DNA of 37,853 nucleotides from Caldifarciminota bacterium. GTDB taxonomy: Bacteria; Hydrothermota; Tepidihabitantia; B3-TA06. Under the pieces are notes generated by a model that worked only from the letters and a program-made list of their open reading frames with translations, was not told where the DNA came from and made no database searches. The stretch is taken from positions 1 through 37,853 of the forward strand of contig JAGMDF010000104.1 of NCBI GenBank assembly GCA_023128825.1, in the 5' to 3' direction. The stretch's first letter is position 1. Each line of letters opens with the position of its first letter. The translations under genes and the position numbers were made by a program. Positions 7,407 through 16,208 of the stretch are shown here, piece after piece.

Positions 7407-8114
7407 CTACCATATCCCCGGAAACAACCTGTACTTAACCTTCGCAGCATACTCTTTGTATCCATTCAACTCTTCCTGCAGTGTCTTGTCTTCCAGATAG
7501 GTTCTTGTTATTGCGAGGATTATCATCACACCGGCCGGAATCAGCGCATACATTGAACCGATTACGAAAGGAAGGTGAAGCGAACCTATCAGCATCCCTA
7601 CGTAACCCGGATGTCGCACAAACCTGTAAGGACCGGTGCTTATAACTTTCTGGTCCCTATCTTTCTGGATACGCACCGTACCCTCAAAGAAGGGATTTGA
7701 CAGCATCGCCCATAGGGTGAGCGCAAAAGCAAACACGTAAACGGCTATACCAATAACTACGAAATAGGCAGGCAGCAGCGTCCAGCCGAACCTGCCTACA
7801 TCCAACCCGGCCAGTGCCGGCATAACGATAAGTCCTAATATGAAATAGATAGACAACAATATCTTATCCCAGGTCTTTGTTCCTTCCTTTGCTTTCGCCC
7901 TCTCGTGCGCAAGACCCGGTATACACGTAATCATAATAATCGCTCCCGCCAGCGCCCCCACGAGAGCCATCCCGAAATATATCCACCCTCTAACGATGTT
8001 GAGTTTCCATGCCGCAAGAAAGAAACAAGCTCCACCAATGATTGCCGCCCGCAGCGGCATTAAGGCACCGATTATCCCTCGCGTAGTTACTTTTGGGCGT
8101 TTTTGACGTTCCAT
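7407..8114 (-). CDS. Isoprenylcysteine carboxyl methyltransferase (ICMT/PEMT)-like membrane methyltransferase
   Basis: Multi-TM with GPYRFVRHPGYVGMLIGSL motif. The ORF track begins at 8153; the ATG at 8114 follows GGAGG and is preferred. Confidence 0.85.
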   Translation of the reverse strand: MERQKRPKVTTRGIIGALMPLRAAIIGGACFFLAAWKLNIVRGWIYFGMALVGALAGAIIMITCIPGLAHERAKAKEGTKTWDKILLSIYFILGLIVMPALAGLDVGRFGWTLLPAYFVVIGIAVYVFAFALTLWAMLSNPFFEGTVRIQKDRDQKVISTGPYRFVRHPGYVGMLIGSLHLPFVIGSMYALIPAGVMIILAITRTYLEDKTLQEELNGYKEYAAKVKYRLFPGIW

Positions 8115-8204
8115 AATACTAACCTCCAATCTTAAGCTCAAACAGAGCAACACTACGATAGTTCTTACTTGAATCCTATCCCGCAGGATCGAAAGACCAT
8201 TCTA

Positions 8205-8232
8205 ATGATATTCTCGTTACATTGCTTGTCAA
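8205..8232 (-). promoter_or_regulatory. Promoter TTGACA-N16-TATCAT for the methyltransferase gene
   Basis: Reverse complement TTGACA AGCAATGTAACGAGAA TATCAT. Confidence 0.5.
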
Positions 8233-8438
8233 GGGTAATTTTCCACCCCCACCTTACCCCTCCCCCATCAAGGGGAAGGATAGACTATGCTCCTTTTCGC
8301 TAACGCGAAAAGATCGCAGGGGGAACTAACCGCAGATTACGCAGATTGGATAGATGTCATTGCGAGGAACGAAGTGCTTGCCCCGTCACCTTTACGTCCA
8401 ACCCGGCATACATTCCTCGTGTCCAGCTTTCGGGTAAC

Positions 8439-8597
8439 TTCTGACCAGTTTTTGACCAGCATAATTTCTTTGGCGTGTCCTACTTTTGTCCCCCTTTTGA
8501 CCATCTTTTGACCAGCTTTTGTCCACCTTTTGACCAACTTAAATTTTGCAGGCTTGTCCAGCTTTTGGGTATCTTTTGACCGGCTTTTGGGGAGTTT
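8439..8597. repeat. 11-bp tandem repeat array, consensus TTTTGWCCANC
   Basis: Five contiguous units: ttttgtccccc ttttgaccatc ttttgaccagc ttttgtccacc ttttgaccaac (8484-8538); flanking units at ~8439-8460 and 8563-8584. Confidence 0.9.
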
Positions 8598-8658
8598 TTT
8601 TGAAGGCATCTGGTGACGTGTTGGGTTCAAATATGAAGGGAAAGATGCGTCCCAAGGC

Positions 8659-8686
8659 TTGCCTTAAGCCCCAATCTGCGTAAACT
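8659..8686 (+). promoter_or_regulatory. Putative promoter TTGCCT-N16-TAAACT, -10 ending 5 nt before the metG ATG
   Basis: ttgcct (8659-8664), 16 nt, taaact (8681-8686), taagg, ATG at 8692. Confidence 0.4.
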
Positions 8687-8691
8687 TAAGG

Positions 8692-10254
8692 ATGAAGAAA
8701 CCCTTGCAGAAAGAGCCTTATTACATAACCACGCCTATCTACTACGTTAACGCCGAGCCGCACATCGGCCATACGTATACCACCATTCTGGCCGATACCC
8801 TGGCCCGGTTCTGGAGGGCTTTCGGAAAGGACACCTACTTTTTGACAGGCACCGACGAGCACGGCGACAAGATCATGCAGGCGGCCAAAGCTGAAGGTGT
8901 CCAGACAAAAGAATACGTTGACCGCATCGCCGGGATGTTCCGCTCTACTTTTGAAGAGCTGGGCTTCACCTACAACCGCTTCATCCGGACGACTGACCCT
9001 GATCACGTAAAGGTGGTGCAGGACATCCTGCAGAAGGTATACGATAAGGGCGACATCTACTTCGGTGAATACGGTGGCTACTACTGCGTGGGCTGCGAGA
9101 GATTTTATACGGAGAAGGAGATGGTGGACGGTCGCTGTCCTGATCATCAGACGCCTTTAGAGTACCGCTCGGAGAAGAATTACTTCTTCAAGATGAGTAA
9201 ATATCAGAACTGGCTTATCAAACACATCAAGGAGAACCCTTCCTTCATCGAGCCGGAGCGCCACCGCAACAAGGTTCTTTCGTTCCTTCAAGACCCGCTG
9301 AGTGATCTGTGCATATCCAGACCAAAGGAGCGGCTGTCCTGGGGCATCCCGCTGCCGTTCGATGCCAATTACGTCACCTACGTGTGGTTCGACGCGCTCA
9401 TAAATTACTTGACCGCAATCGGTTATCCGGACGGTGAAGATTTCAAGCGCTACTGGCCGGTATCCTATCACCTGATAGCCAAGGACATACTTGTTCCCCA
9501 CGCCATCTACTGGCCTGCTATGCTCAAATCCATGGGGGCCGGGCCGTATAAGGGGCTGAGGGTGCACGGTTACTGGCAGGTAGAGGCGGCGAAGATGTCG
9601 AAGTCGCTGGGTAACGTGGTGAGACCCTTGGATATGAAGCGCAAGTACGGGTTCGAGGCGTTCAGGTATTTCCTATTGAGGGAGATGAGCTTCGGGCTGG
9701 ACTCTTCTTTCAGTGAGGAGCTCCTGGTGGAGCGCATCAACTCCGACCTGGCCAACGATTTCGGCAATCTGGTGTCGCGTGTCCTTGGTATGACCGAAAA
9801 GTATCAGGACGGAATCGTAAAGAAGGTGGAAGGGTATGGAGGCAAGCTTCGGGATGTGGCAGTCGACATTGCCGAGGAGCTGCCTCAGCTTATGAAGGGT
9901 TTCCGGTTCCGGAAGGGCGTCTTAAAGATCTGGGAGCTGGTCACCGGTTCAAACGGGTTCGTTGAGGAGTCCGCACCGTGGGTGCTCGACAAGGAAGGCA
10001 AGAAAGACGAGCTGGCCGGTGTGCTTTACGCGTTGCTGGAGAGTTTAAGGTTGCTTTCGGTCTTCCTTGCCCCGTTCATGCCTGAGACGTGCGAGAAGTT
10101 GCGTGCCAAACTGGGTCTTGATGCTTTGCATAATACCATCCACTACAAGGAGCTGGTCAAGTGGGGCCAGCTGCCCTCTGGCATCAAGGTACAAAAGGGA
10201 GAAGCGCTCTTCCCTCGCGTTGAGTACTCTGCCGAAGAGTGCTCAGCAGAGTAG
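8692..10254 (+). CDS. metG: Methionine-tRNA ligase
   Basis: ITTPIYYVNAEPHIGHTYTT (HIGH), YYCVGCERFYTEKEM, AAKMSKSLGNVV (KMSKS). Confidence 0.97.
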   Translation: MKKPLQKEPYYITTPIYYVNAEPHIGHTYTTILADTLARFWRAFGKDTYFLTGTDEHGDKIMQAAKAEGVQTKEYVDRIAGMFRSTFEELGFTYNRFIRTTDPDHVKVVQDILQKVYDKGDIYFGEYGGYYCVGCERFYTEKEMVDGRCPDHQTPLEYRSEKNYFFKMSKYQNWLIKHIKENPSFIEPERHRNKVLSFLQDPLSDLCISRPKERLSWGIPLPFDANYVTYVWFDALINYLTAIGYPDGEDFKRYWPVSYHLIAKDILVPHAIYWPAMLKSMGAGPYKGLRVHGYWQVEAAKMSKSLGNVVRPLDMKRKYGFEAFRYFLLREMSFGLDSSFSEELLVERINSDLANDFGNLVSRVLGMTEKYQDGIVKKVEGYGGKLRDVAVDIAEELPQLMKGFRFRKGVLKIWELVTGSNGFVEESAPWVLDKEGKKDELAGVLYALLESLRLLSVFLAPFMPETCEKLRAKLGLDALHNTIHYKELVKWGQLPSGIKVQKGEALFPRVEYSAEECSAE

Positions 10255-10316
10255 CACATCCGAAGGGGAGTATAGTACATTTAGGGTAAACACGTCTCCA
10301 ATCAGTCTTACTACTC

Positions 10317-11564
10317 TTATTGAGAAATGATCTCTATCTCTCCGACTTCACCGTCAGGGGTCACGAGAGAGCATTCCGAAGGTGTCAACCACATTCCCTG
10401 CACAGACTCCTCTTTCTTTGGCTCACCAGCAGGTCCCTGGGTTAAGGCTTGCGAAACTGCCGGTTCTACATACACCCTTACTCCAAAATCGCAACCCGAG
10501 GTAAACACATACCAGGAGTCTCCACCGCACTTGTAGTAGCTCCTCCTGGCACATGAGCTTCCTTCGTCTGCACCAAGATAGGGATCATCAGATGAATAGT
10601 GCCATATGCCAACGAAGAATTGAGAGCTTGAGAAGGTATGGTTTACAGTATGTTCACGCCACCCCATGCTCTGGGAAGTTTGTTCCTTGAGGTTGATGAG
10701 GGAACCAGAAGGCCAGTAATAATCTCCGCTAGACGTGTAGTCATCCCAGCTATCGATATCGAATTCTTCATACGAGCCCGAAAAGAGATAGATTCTTACC
10801 TTGGTAACCCGAGCAGCACTCCATCCCGATGGTCTGGTGAATCTTACTACCAACCACCCGTAGGTGGTGCACTTGTATCCATCCTCGAAGCTCCCGTCGT
10901 CATAGGAAAGCCATTGACCTGGTCGTTGTTCGGTTGTAAAATACCAAACATCGCCCGCGGTAGTTGCTCCTTTATCGTCCTTTGCCACGATCTTCCAGTA
11001 ATATGTGGTGTTATACTCTAAAGTGCCCGGATTATAGGTCGTGGATGTGTAGCCTGATGCAACTAAGGGTGGACTTGATGATGTCCCAAAGTAGACATCG
11101 TAAGTTACCGGATCACCATCAGGGTCACCGCCAGTCCAGCTGAGGTTAACATCAAGAGGTTGATCAGTGGCACCATTGGCTGGAGAAGGATTGCCTGGGG
11201 CACTTGGCGGCTGGTTGTAATCCACAAATACAGTGACCACATCGGAGGTCCCTACGTTATCCGAAGGGTCATACGCCTTTGCAAAGACGGTATGCATGCT
11301 GCTGTCAGACACAGTGGTAGGATCCCATTCATATTCCCATGGAGATTCGGTATCAGAGTAACACATAGCTCCGTCAACATGGAATTCGACCTCAACCACC
11401 TCTTTGTTGTCATCGGCATCGGCTCGTATTATTACTGGATCTGAGATAGTCGCGTTATCGGGGGGATACGTAATGCTTACGGCGGGTGGTTCTTTATCGC
11501 AGCCTGTGGTTAGCATCAAACCGAGCGCCACTGCTACGGCTAACGCCGCTTTTTTGTAAGTCAT
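10317..11564 (-). CDS. Putative lipoprotein with tandem Ig-like/fibronectin-like domains
   Basis: Lipobox LMLTTGC; Ig-like PPAVSITYPPDNATISDPVIIRADADDNKEVVEVEFHVDG; FN3-like PSPANGATDQPLDVNLSWTGGDPDGDPVTYDVYFGTSSSPP...TYYWKIVAKDDKGATTAGDVWYFTT. Confidence 0.85.
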   Translation of the reverse strand: MTYKKAALAVAVALGLMLTTGCDKEPPAVSITYPPDNATISDPVIIRADADDNKEVVEVEFHVDGAMCYSDTESPWEYEWDPTTVSDSSMHTVFAKAYDPSDNVGTSDVVTVFVDYNQPPSAPGNPSPANGATDQPLDVNLSWTGGDPDGDPVTYDVYFGTSSSPPLVASGYTSTTYNPGTLEYNTTYYWKIVAKDDKGATTAGDVWYFTTEQRPGQWLSYDDGSFEDGYKCTTYGWLVVRFTRPSGWSAARVTKVRIYLFSGSYEEFDIDSWDDYTSSGDYYWPSGSLINLKEQTSQSMGWREHTVNHTFSSSQFFVGIWHYSSDDPYLGADEGSSCARRSYYKCGGDSWYVFTSGCDFGVRVYVEPAVSQALTQGPAGEPKKEESVQGMWLTPSECSLVTPDGEVGEIEIISQ

Positions 11565-11626
11565 TTTTGCCTCCTCTTCAAGGGTTTGTTTAGCTGCTCT
11601 TTCATTGTAAAGAAACTCTCTATTTT

Positions 11627-11654
11627 ATAATACACCCCTTCTGGCAGATGTCAA
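11627..11654 (-). promoter_or_regulatory. Promoter TTGACA-N16-TATTAT for the lipoprotein gene
   Basis: Reverse complement TTGACA TCTGCCAGAAGGGGTG TATTAT. Confidence 0.65.
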
Positions 11655-11722
11655 GGAACTGATTCCTCCATACTTTTTCTTCCAACATGGCAACTATCTC
11701 CTGAACAATCTACCCTATGGGA

Positions 11723-11751
11723 TTGACAAGCCCCTCTTTATTCAGTAGAAT
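11723..11751 (+). promoter_or_regulatory. Promoter TTGACA-N17-TAGAAT for rpsT
   Basis: ttgaca (11723-11728), agcccctctttattcag, tagaat (11746-11751); AAAGGAG precedes the ATG. Confidence 0.65.
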
Positions 11752-11776
11752 TATAGTCTAACGTTAAAGGAGAAGA

Positions 11777-12019
11777 ATGCCTGTAACGAAAAGCGTATTG
11801 AAGAACGTGCGGCAGAACGCCAAGAGGCGAGCGGTAAACAAGGCGCGCAAGTCTCGTCTTAAGACCGAGATCGCGAAGTTTACTGCAACGGCCAAGAAGG
11901 ATAAGGCAAAGCTTTATCCTGCGGTGCAGGCCATGATAGATAAAACCGCCCGCGAAGGCGTAATTCACCGCAACAAGGCCTCAAGACTTAAGGCAAAACT
12001 GGCAAGCCAGATCACCTAG
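11777..12019 (+). CDS. rpsT: 30S ribosomal protein S20
   Basis: MPVTKSVLKNVRQNAKRRAVNKARKSRLKTEIAKF...HRNKASRLKAKLA matches S20 composition and motifs. Confidence 0.95.
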   Translation: MPVTKSVLKNVRQNAKRRAVNKARKSRLKTEIAKFTATAKKDKAKLYPAVQAMIDKTAREGVIHRNKASRLKAKLASQIT

Positions 12020-12058
12020 GCTTCCCCATCCATGTCTTAGGGGCACTGGGAAAAAGAG

Positions 12059-12090
12059 ATTGGCCGGGGTCACAGACCCCGGCCAATTTT
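12059..12090 (+). terminator. Rho-independent terminator downstream of rpsT
   Basis: ATTGGCCGGGGTC-ACA-GACCCCGGCCAAT followed by TTT: perfect 13-bp stem. Confidence 0.9.
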
Positions 12091-12104
12091 TAAGACAAAA
12101 CCTC

Positions 12105-12647
12105 TCAGGTACGATATTTGGGCCGGGCGAACACCATACGTCCCGCCGGGGTGTTCACCACTCCTTTGATTACAACCTCCAGGTAGCGGTTGATGTGCTC
12201 TGCGCCCTCCTCAACAACAACCTTTATCCCGTTGGAGAAGTAACCAACCCCCTCATCCTGTCCCTTTCCCTTCTTCACGATCCGCACCACGGTTTCGTCC
12301 CCAGGCTTGAAATGCGGCACGAAACGCTCGAATAGTGCGTCTATGTCAACCACCCGCATCCCTTTCCGGCGCAGCTTCTCCGCGTTGAGTTCCTTTGAGA
12401 GCTTGAGGAGCACCGCCTTCTTAGCCCGGGTTAAAGCAACTGCCTTCGCGCTTGAATCCAGATCAGAAGCAAACTCGATCTTAACGTCAGGACACTTACT
12501 TAATCGCTCTATACCTGAGGCTGTTTCATCGTCCAGAGGAGAAACATAAACCTTCCCCCTTAAAAGCTGCATCTCGAACAAAGAAAGCACACGTCCATCC
12601 ACCAGTGCGTCTCGTTCGATTACGTATTTTTCTTTCCTTGCAAACAT
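12105..12647 (-). CDS. YacL-like PIN/TRAM-domain protein, PIN part apparently degenerate and without N-terminal TM helices
   Basis: C-terminal TRAM: KPGDETVVRIVKKGKGQDEGVGYFSNGIKVVVEEGAEHINRYLEVVIKGVVNTPAGRMVFARP; N-terminal VIERDALVDGRVLSLFEMQLLRGKVYVSP aligns with the PIN DTSxxIDGRI region. Follows radA, as yacL lies near radA in Bacilli. Confidence 0.8.
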   Translation of the reverse strand: MFARKEKYVIERDALVDGRVLSLFEMQLLRGKVYVSPLDDETASGIERLSKCPDVKIEFASDLDSSAKAVALTRAKKAVLLKLSKELNAEKLRRKGMRVVDIDALFERFVPHFKPGDETVVRIVKKGKGQDEGVGYFSNGIKVVVEEGAEHINRYLEVVIKGVVNTPAGRMVFARPKYRT

Positions 12648-12657
12648 CGATCCTCCT

Positions 12658-14007
12658 TCACGAGTTTCGAATGTATTCGAGGGCCTCGCGAATCGATCTT
12701 ACCCCGATAGTCTGGATACCCTTAAAGTCGCCTGAGTTGCGTTTCGGAATCAGAGCGGTGGTAAATCCCAGGCGCGCCGCCTCTTTGAGACGCAATTCGG
12801 CCTGGGCCACCGGCCGAACTTCTCCGCCAAGACCCGTCTCGCCGAAGATAACGAGATCGTTGGGAAGCTTGCGATCGGCAAGCGAGGAGGCTATAGCCAG
12901 CACTACAGCCAGGTCGCATGAGGGTTCCTCTATAAAGATACCGCCTACAACATTCAGGTAGGTGTCGAGGGAAAGAGCGGAGATGCCTCCTCTTCTGGCA
13001 AGTACGGCGAGAAGCATGGCGAATCGCTGGCGCGGGAAGCCGGTAGTGACCCTTTGGGGCGACGGGAAGGGTGTGGGAGCTGTAAGCCCCTGGACCTCGA
13101 CCAAAAGAGGCCTTGTCCCTTCCATGACAACGGTCACAGCAGAACCCGGGGCGCGCTCTTCCTGGTCGGAAAGGAAGATAAACGATGGATTCTCAATATC
13201 GCTAAGCCCCTTGGCAGTCATCTCAAACAGTCCTATCTCGTTGGTTGAGCCGAATCGGTTCTTCACGGCCCTCAGGATGCGATACTGCTGAAACCTATCC
13301 CCCTCGAAGTAGAGCACCGTGTCTACGATGTGTTCCAGGGTTTTTGGCCCTGCCAGGGTCCCGAACTTGGTCACGTGACCTATGATTAACGTGGTCACGT
13401 CCTCGGATTTAGCCAACCTTTGGAATCGTGCCGCACTCTCACGCACCTGACCAACACTTCCTGCGGCCCCAGCAAGAGCAGCCGTAGTCATGGCCTGAAT
13501 GGAATCAACTACAAGGAAGCCGGGTTTAAGCTCTTGAGTTCTTTCCTCAATCGCCTCGGCTTCAGTCTCTGCCAAAAGATACAGGTTGTTTGTGCCGATC
13601 TCCAGACGCCGGGCCCGGAGTTTGAGTTGTGAAAGCGACTCCTCACCCGAGGCGTAAAGTACACGACCTGTGGATGAAAGCTGGGAGACCAACTGCATGG
13701 CAAGGGTCGATTTTCCTATCCCCGGGTCGCCACCCAGGAGTACAACCGATCCTGGAACAAAACCTCCACCCAGGACCCTGTCCAGCTCCGGATGCGAGGT
13801 AGGGATGCGTGGCCTTGCCTCAAGCTCGACATCATCCAGCAGTACAGGTTGAGCTGCGGACTTGGCTGGCTTGCCTGTGCTCCGCTTTGTTACCGCACGT
13901 TCCTCGGCAAAGGTGTTCCACTCGCCGCAGGACGGGCAGTGCCCGAGCCAGCGTGGGCTTTCATGCCCGCAGTTCTGGCAGATAAAGATCGATTCGCGTT
14001 TGCTCAA
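12658..14007 (-). CDS. radA: DNA repair protein RadA/Sms
   Basis: Zinc finger CQNCGHESPRWLGHCPSCGEWNTF, Walker A GGDPGIGKSTLAMQL, KNRFGSTNEIGLFEM, C-terminal Lon-like domain. Confidence 0.97.
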   Translation of the reverse strand: MSKRESIFICQNCGHESPRWLGHCPSCGEWNTFAEERAVTKRSTGKPAKSAAQPVLLDDVELEARPRIPTSHPELDRVLGGGFVPGSVVLLGGDPGIGKSTLAMQLVSQLSSTGRVLYASGEESLSQLKLRARRLEIGTNNLYLLAETEAEAIEERTQELKPGFLVVDSIQAMTTAALAGAAGSVGQVRESAARFQRLAKSEDVTTLIIGHVTKFGTLAGPKTLEHIVDTVLYFEGDRFQQYRILRAVKNRFGSTNEIGLFEMTAKGLSDIENPSFIFLSDQEERAPGSAVTVVMEGTRPLLVEVQGLTAPTPFPSPQRVTTGFPRQRFAMLLAVLARRGGISALSLDTYLNVVGGIFIEEPSCDLAVVLAIASSLADRKLPNDLVIFGETGLGGEVRPVAQAELRLKEAARLGFTTALIPKRNSGDFKGIQTIGVRSIREALEYIRNS

Positions 14008-14780
14008 AATACCTTTACTTCTACGTTCAAGTAACGCTCAGGATGCTCTCTTATATCCTGAATCAAAACCTTCAGTTCCTCTGAGGCCTCTTTGAGGTTC
14101 ACGTACACCGTATCATCTTCCATCAGCCTTCCCAAAGATCCTTCGCCGCGCTGGAGCCTCGTAAGGATAGAATCAAGACTCTGTGCGGCAGAGGCCAAAT
14201 CGTCTATGGCTTCGCCCATCGCCTCACCGCGCTCGACCACAGGTTTGATACCCCGTTTAGCCTCATCAAACAGATCAGTAATCCCCTCTTCAACAGCCGT
14301 CTGAATGCCCCCTATCTCCAGCTCGGAAAGCAGGGATTCTATCCGAATTAGCGTGCGTTGCAGGTGCTCCAGAGAGAAGTCATCTATATACATCCCTTTG
14401 AACACTATGTTCGTGTCCCTGACCATGATGTCGGATTCACCTAAATCCACCTTAATATACTTTTCTCCAGTAAAGAGCGAACGGGTACGCATGGTAATGC
14501 GGGAGTCTATTGGGATATCGATGTCTTCTTCGATGTTCAGTGTAAGCATTATATCATTTTTGCCGATCTCTACATCCGTCACCTTTCCCTTTACGACTCC
14601 GGCCACGTCCACCGGATCGCTCATGCGCAGTCCACCTACATCCTTGAGGCGCACCTTTACCTCGTAGGTTTTGCGTAACGACCAGTAATCCTTAAGCCAG
14701 CTGACACCGAAGAGCAGGATTAAGAGCCCGAAGAAAAGAAAGAGTCCTGCTGCTATCTCTCGACGGCGTTCATTATTCAT
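14004..14780 (-). CDS. MlaD/MCE-family lipid transport protein
   Basis: N-terminal TM, MCE motif YEVKVRLKDVGGLRMSDPVDVAGVVKGKVTDVEI, downstream helical region. Confidence 0.92.
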   Translation of the reverse strand: MNNERRREIAAGLFLFFGLLILLFGVSWLKDYWSLRKTYEVKVRLKDVGGLRMSDPVDVAGVVKGKVTDVEIGKNDIMLTLNIEEDIDIPIDSRITMRTRSLFTGEKYIKVDLGESDIMVRDTNIVFKGMYIDDFSLEHLQRTLIRIESLLSELEIGGIQTAVEEGITDLFDEAKRGIKPVVERGEAMGEAIDDLASAAQSLDSILTRLQRGEGSLGRLMEDDTVYVNLKEASEELKVLIQDIREHPERYLNVEVKVF

Positions 14781-15480
14781 AAAGTTCCTCCAATCGCGTG
14801 ATACGGCGCGGACGGCTCAAAGTATAGTTCTTTAGGAAGTAAATATCCTGTCCGGCGCGCCTGGCAAGTCCCATATCGTGAGTGACGATAAGGGATGTCA
14901 CCTCCAGCCGTTCGCTAAGTTCTATGATGAGTTTGGTGATGCGCGTGGCCACCGCCGGGTCAAGAGCGGTGGTTGGCTCGTCGTAAAAGATGTATGCCGG
15001 CCCGGCGGCGATAGCACGCGCTATTGCCACAAGTTTCTTCATCCCCCCGGAAAGCTGAGCCGGATACTTCCTACGCACATCTCCATCAAGCCCCACCATC
15101 TCAAGCTTCTCGTCAATGATCCGATTCTGTTCCTCCCAAGGAAGGTTTTTACTGTCAAGGGCTAAAGCGATATTGTCGGCCACTGAAAGGGAATCCAGAA
15201 GCGCCGATCCCTGGAACACATAGCCTATCTTCTGGCGTATACGGGTAAGCTTCCTTTTGAAGCGAGGTTTTACCATAAGGGGGGTTATGTCCATTTCGTC
15301 TATGAAGATCTTCCCGGTATCAGGAACAAGCAACCCGAGTATACACTTGAGGAAGACGGTCTTGCCTGATCCGGACTTGCCCAGTATGAACACCCTTCGA
15401 CCGTCTTGCGCCTCAAAATCGATGCCCTCAAGCACCTTCTGCTGCGAGAAACACTTGGATAGCCCAGAGATCTTTATCAT
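14773..15480 (-). CDS. MlaF-like ABC transporter ATP-binding protein
   Basis: Walker A GKSGSGKTVFLKC, GYVFQGSALLDSLSVADNIAL, LSGGMKKLVAIARAIAAGPAYIFYDEPTTALDP. Confidence 0.93.
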   Translation of the reverse strand: MIKISGLSKCFSQQKVLEGIDFEAQDGRRVFILGKSGSGKTVFLKCILGLLVPDTGKIFIDEMDITPLMVKPRFKRKLTRIRQKIGYVFQGSALLDSLSVADNIALALDSKNLPWEEQNRIIDEKLEMVGLDGDVRRKYPAQLSGGMKKLVAIARAIAAGPAYIFYDEPTTALDPAVATRITKLIIELSERLEVTSLIVTHDMGLARRAGQDIYFLKNYTLSRPRRITRLEELYE

Positions 15481-16208
15481 CTGAACATCCAGAACGCGAC
15501 TATGAAATCAAGTATCATAATCAGAGCTGCGGAGGTGACAACGGAAGCGGTAACGGATTTACCAACACCTTCCGCGCCAAGCTCTGTCTGGAATCCGTAG
15601 TAGACCGAAATAGAACCCATGGCGAGTCCGAAGAAAGGGGTCTTAAGCAAGCCCCCAAGCACGTCGTTGAGAGTTGCGTATCGTTTAAGACCAAATATGT
15701 ATTGCGGTATTGGAACGTTGACGATCACCTTGGCCGAGACCGCAGCCGCGACAAGCGATATGAGATCGCTATAGATCACCAGTACAGGCACCACAACAAT
15801 GCTGGCAAGTATTATTGGCAAGGCGAGGTAGTGAACAGAGTTGATACCCATAGTTTCCAGGGCATCTATCTGCTCGGTGACCTTCATTGTGCCGATACGG
15901 GCGGTGATGTTCGAACCAACCCTGGCCACCACCAAGAGCGCGATCACCAATGGTGCAATCTCTATAAGGAGGCTGCGACCGCCGGTAGCGCCTACGTAAA
16001 ATTTAGGCACCCCGGCTTCTAACTGATACGATACCATAAGTGCCGTAACCATCCCTAGGAATATCGAGGCGAAGGAGATTACCGGCAGTGAAAGGAGACC
16101 AAGGGTGTAAACCTGCTTAAGTACAAGTTTGGGCCGACGAAGAACGTAGCCCATCCCACCGAAGGCACGAAGGGTAAAAAGCACATACCGACCAAGCTGA
16201 CGGACCAC
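15477..16208 (-). CDS. MlaE-like ABC transporter permease
   Basis: MlaE permease motifs: GTMKVTEQIDALETMGINSVHYLALPII, GGLLKTPFFGLAMGSISVYYGFQTELGAEGVGKSVTASVVTS. Confidence 0.93.
   Translation of the reverse strand: MVRQLGRYVLFTLRAFGGMGYVLRRPKLVLKQVYTLGLLSLPVISFASIFLGMVTALMVSYQLEAGVPKFYVGATGGRSLLIEIAPLVIALLVVARVGSNITARIGTMKVTEQIDALETMGINSVHYLALPIILASIVVVPVLVIYSDLISLVAAAVSAKVIVNVPIPQYIFGLKRYATLNDVLGGLLKTPFFGLAMGSISVYYGFQTELGAEGVGKSVTASVVTSAALIMILDFIVAFWMFR

Noticed and set aside
8439-8597. Possible CRISPR array
   Set aside because: Units are contiguous 11-mers without spacers; no cas genes.
8337-8630. 97-aa minus-strand ORF (LVKRWTKAGQKMVKRGTKVGH...)
   Set aside because: Produced by an 11-bp DNA repeat; 33-nt periodicity is a by-product. 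No SD or other coding evidence.
8686-9147. 153-aa minus-strand ORF
   Set aside because: Fully antisense to metG.
10229-10256. Inverted repeat tactctgc...gcagagta at the metG 3' end considered as a terminator
   Set aside because: Stem only 8 bp with a 13-nt loop, overlaps coding sequence, and no U-tract follows.
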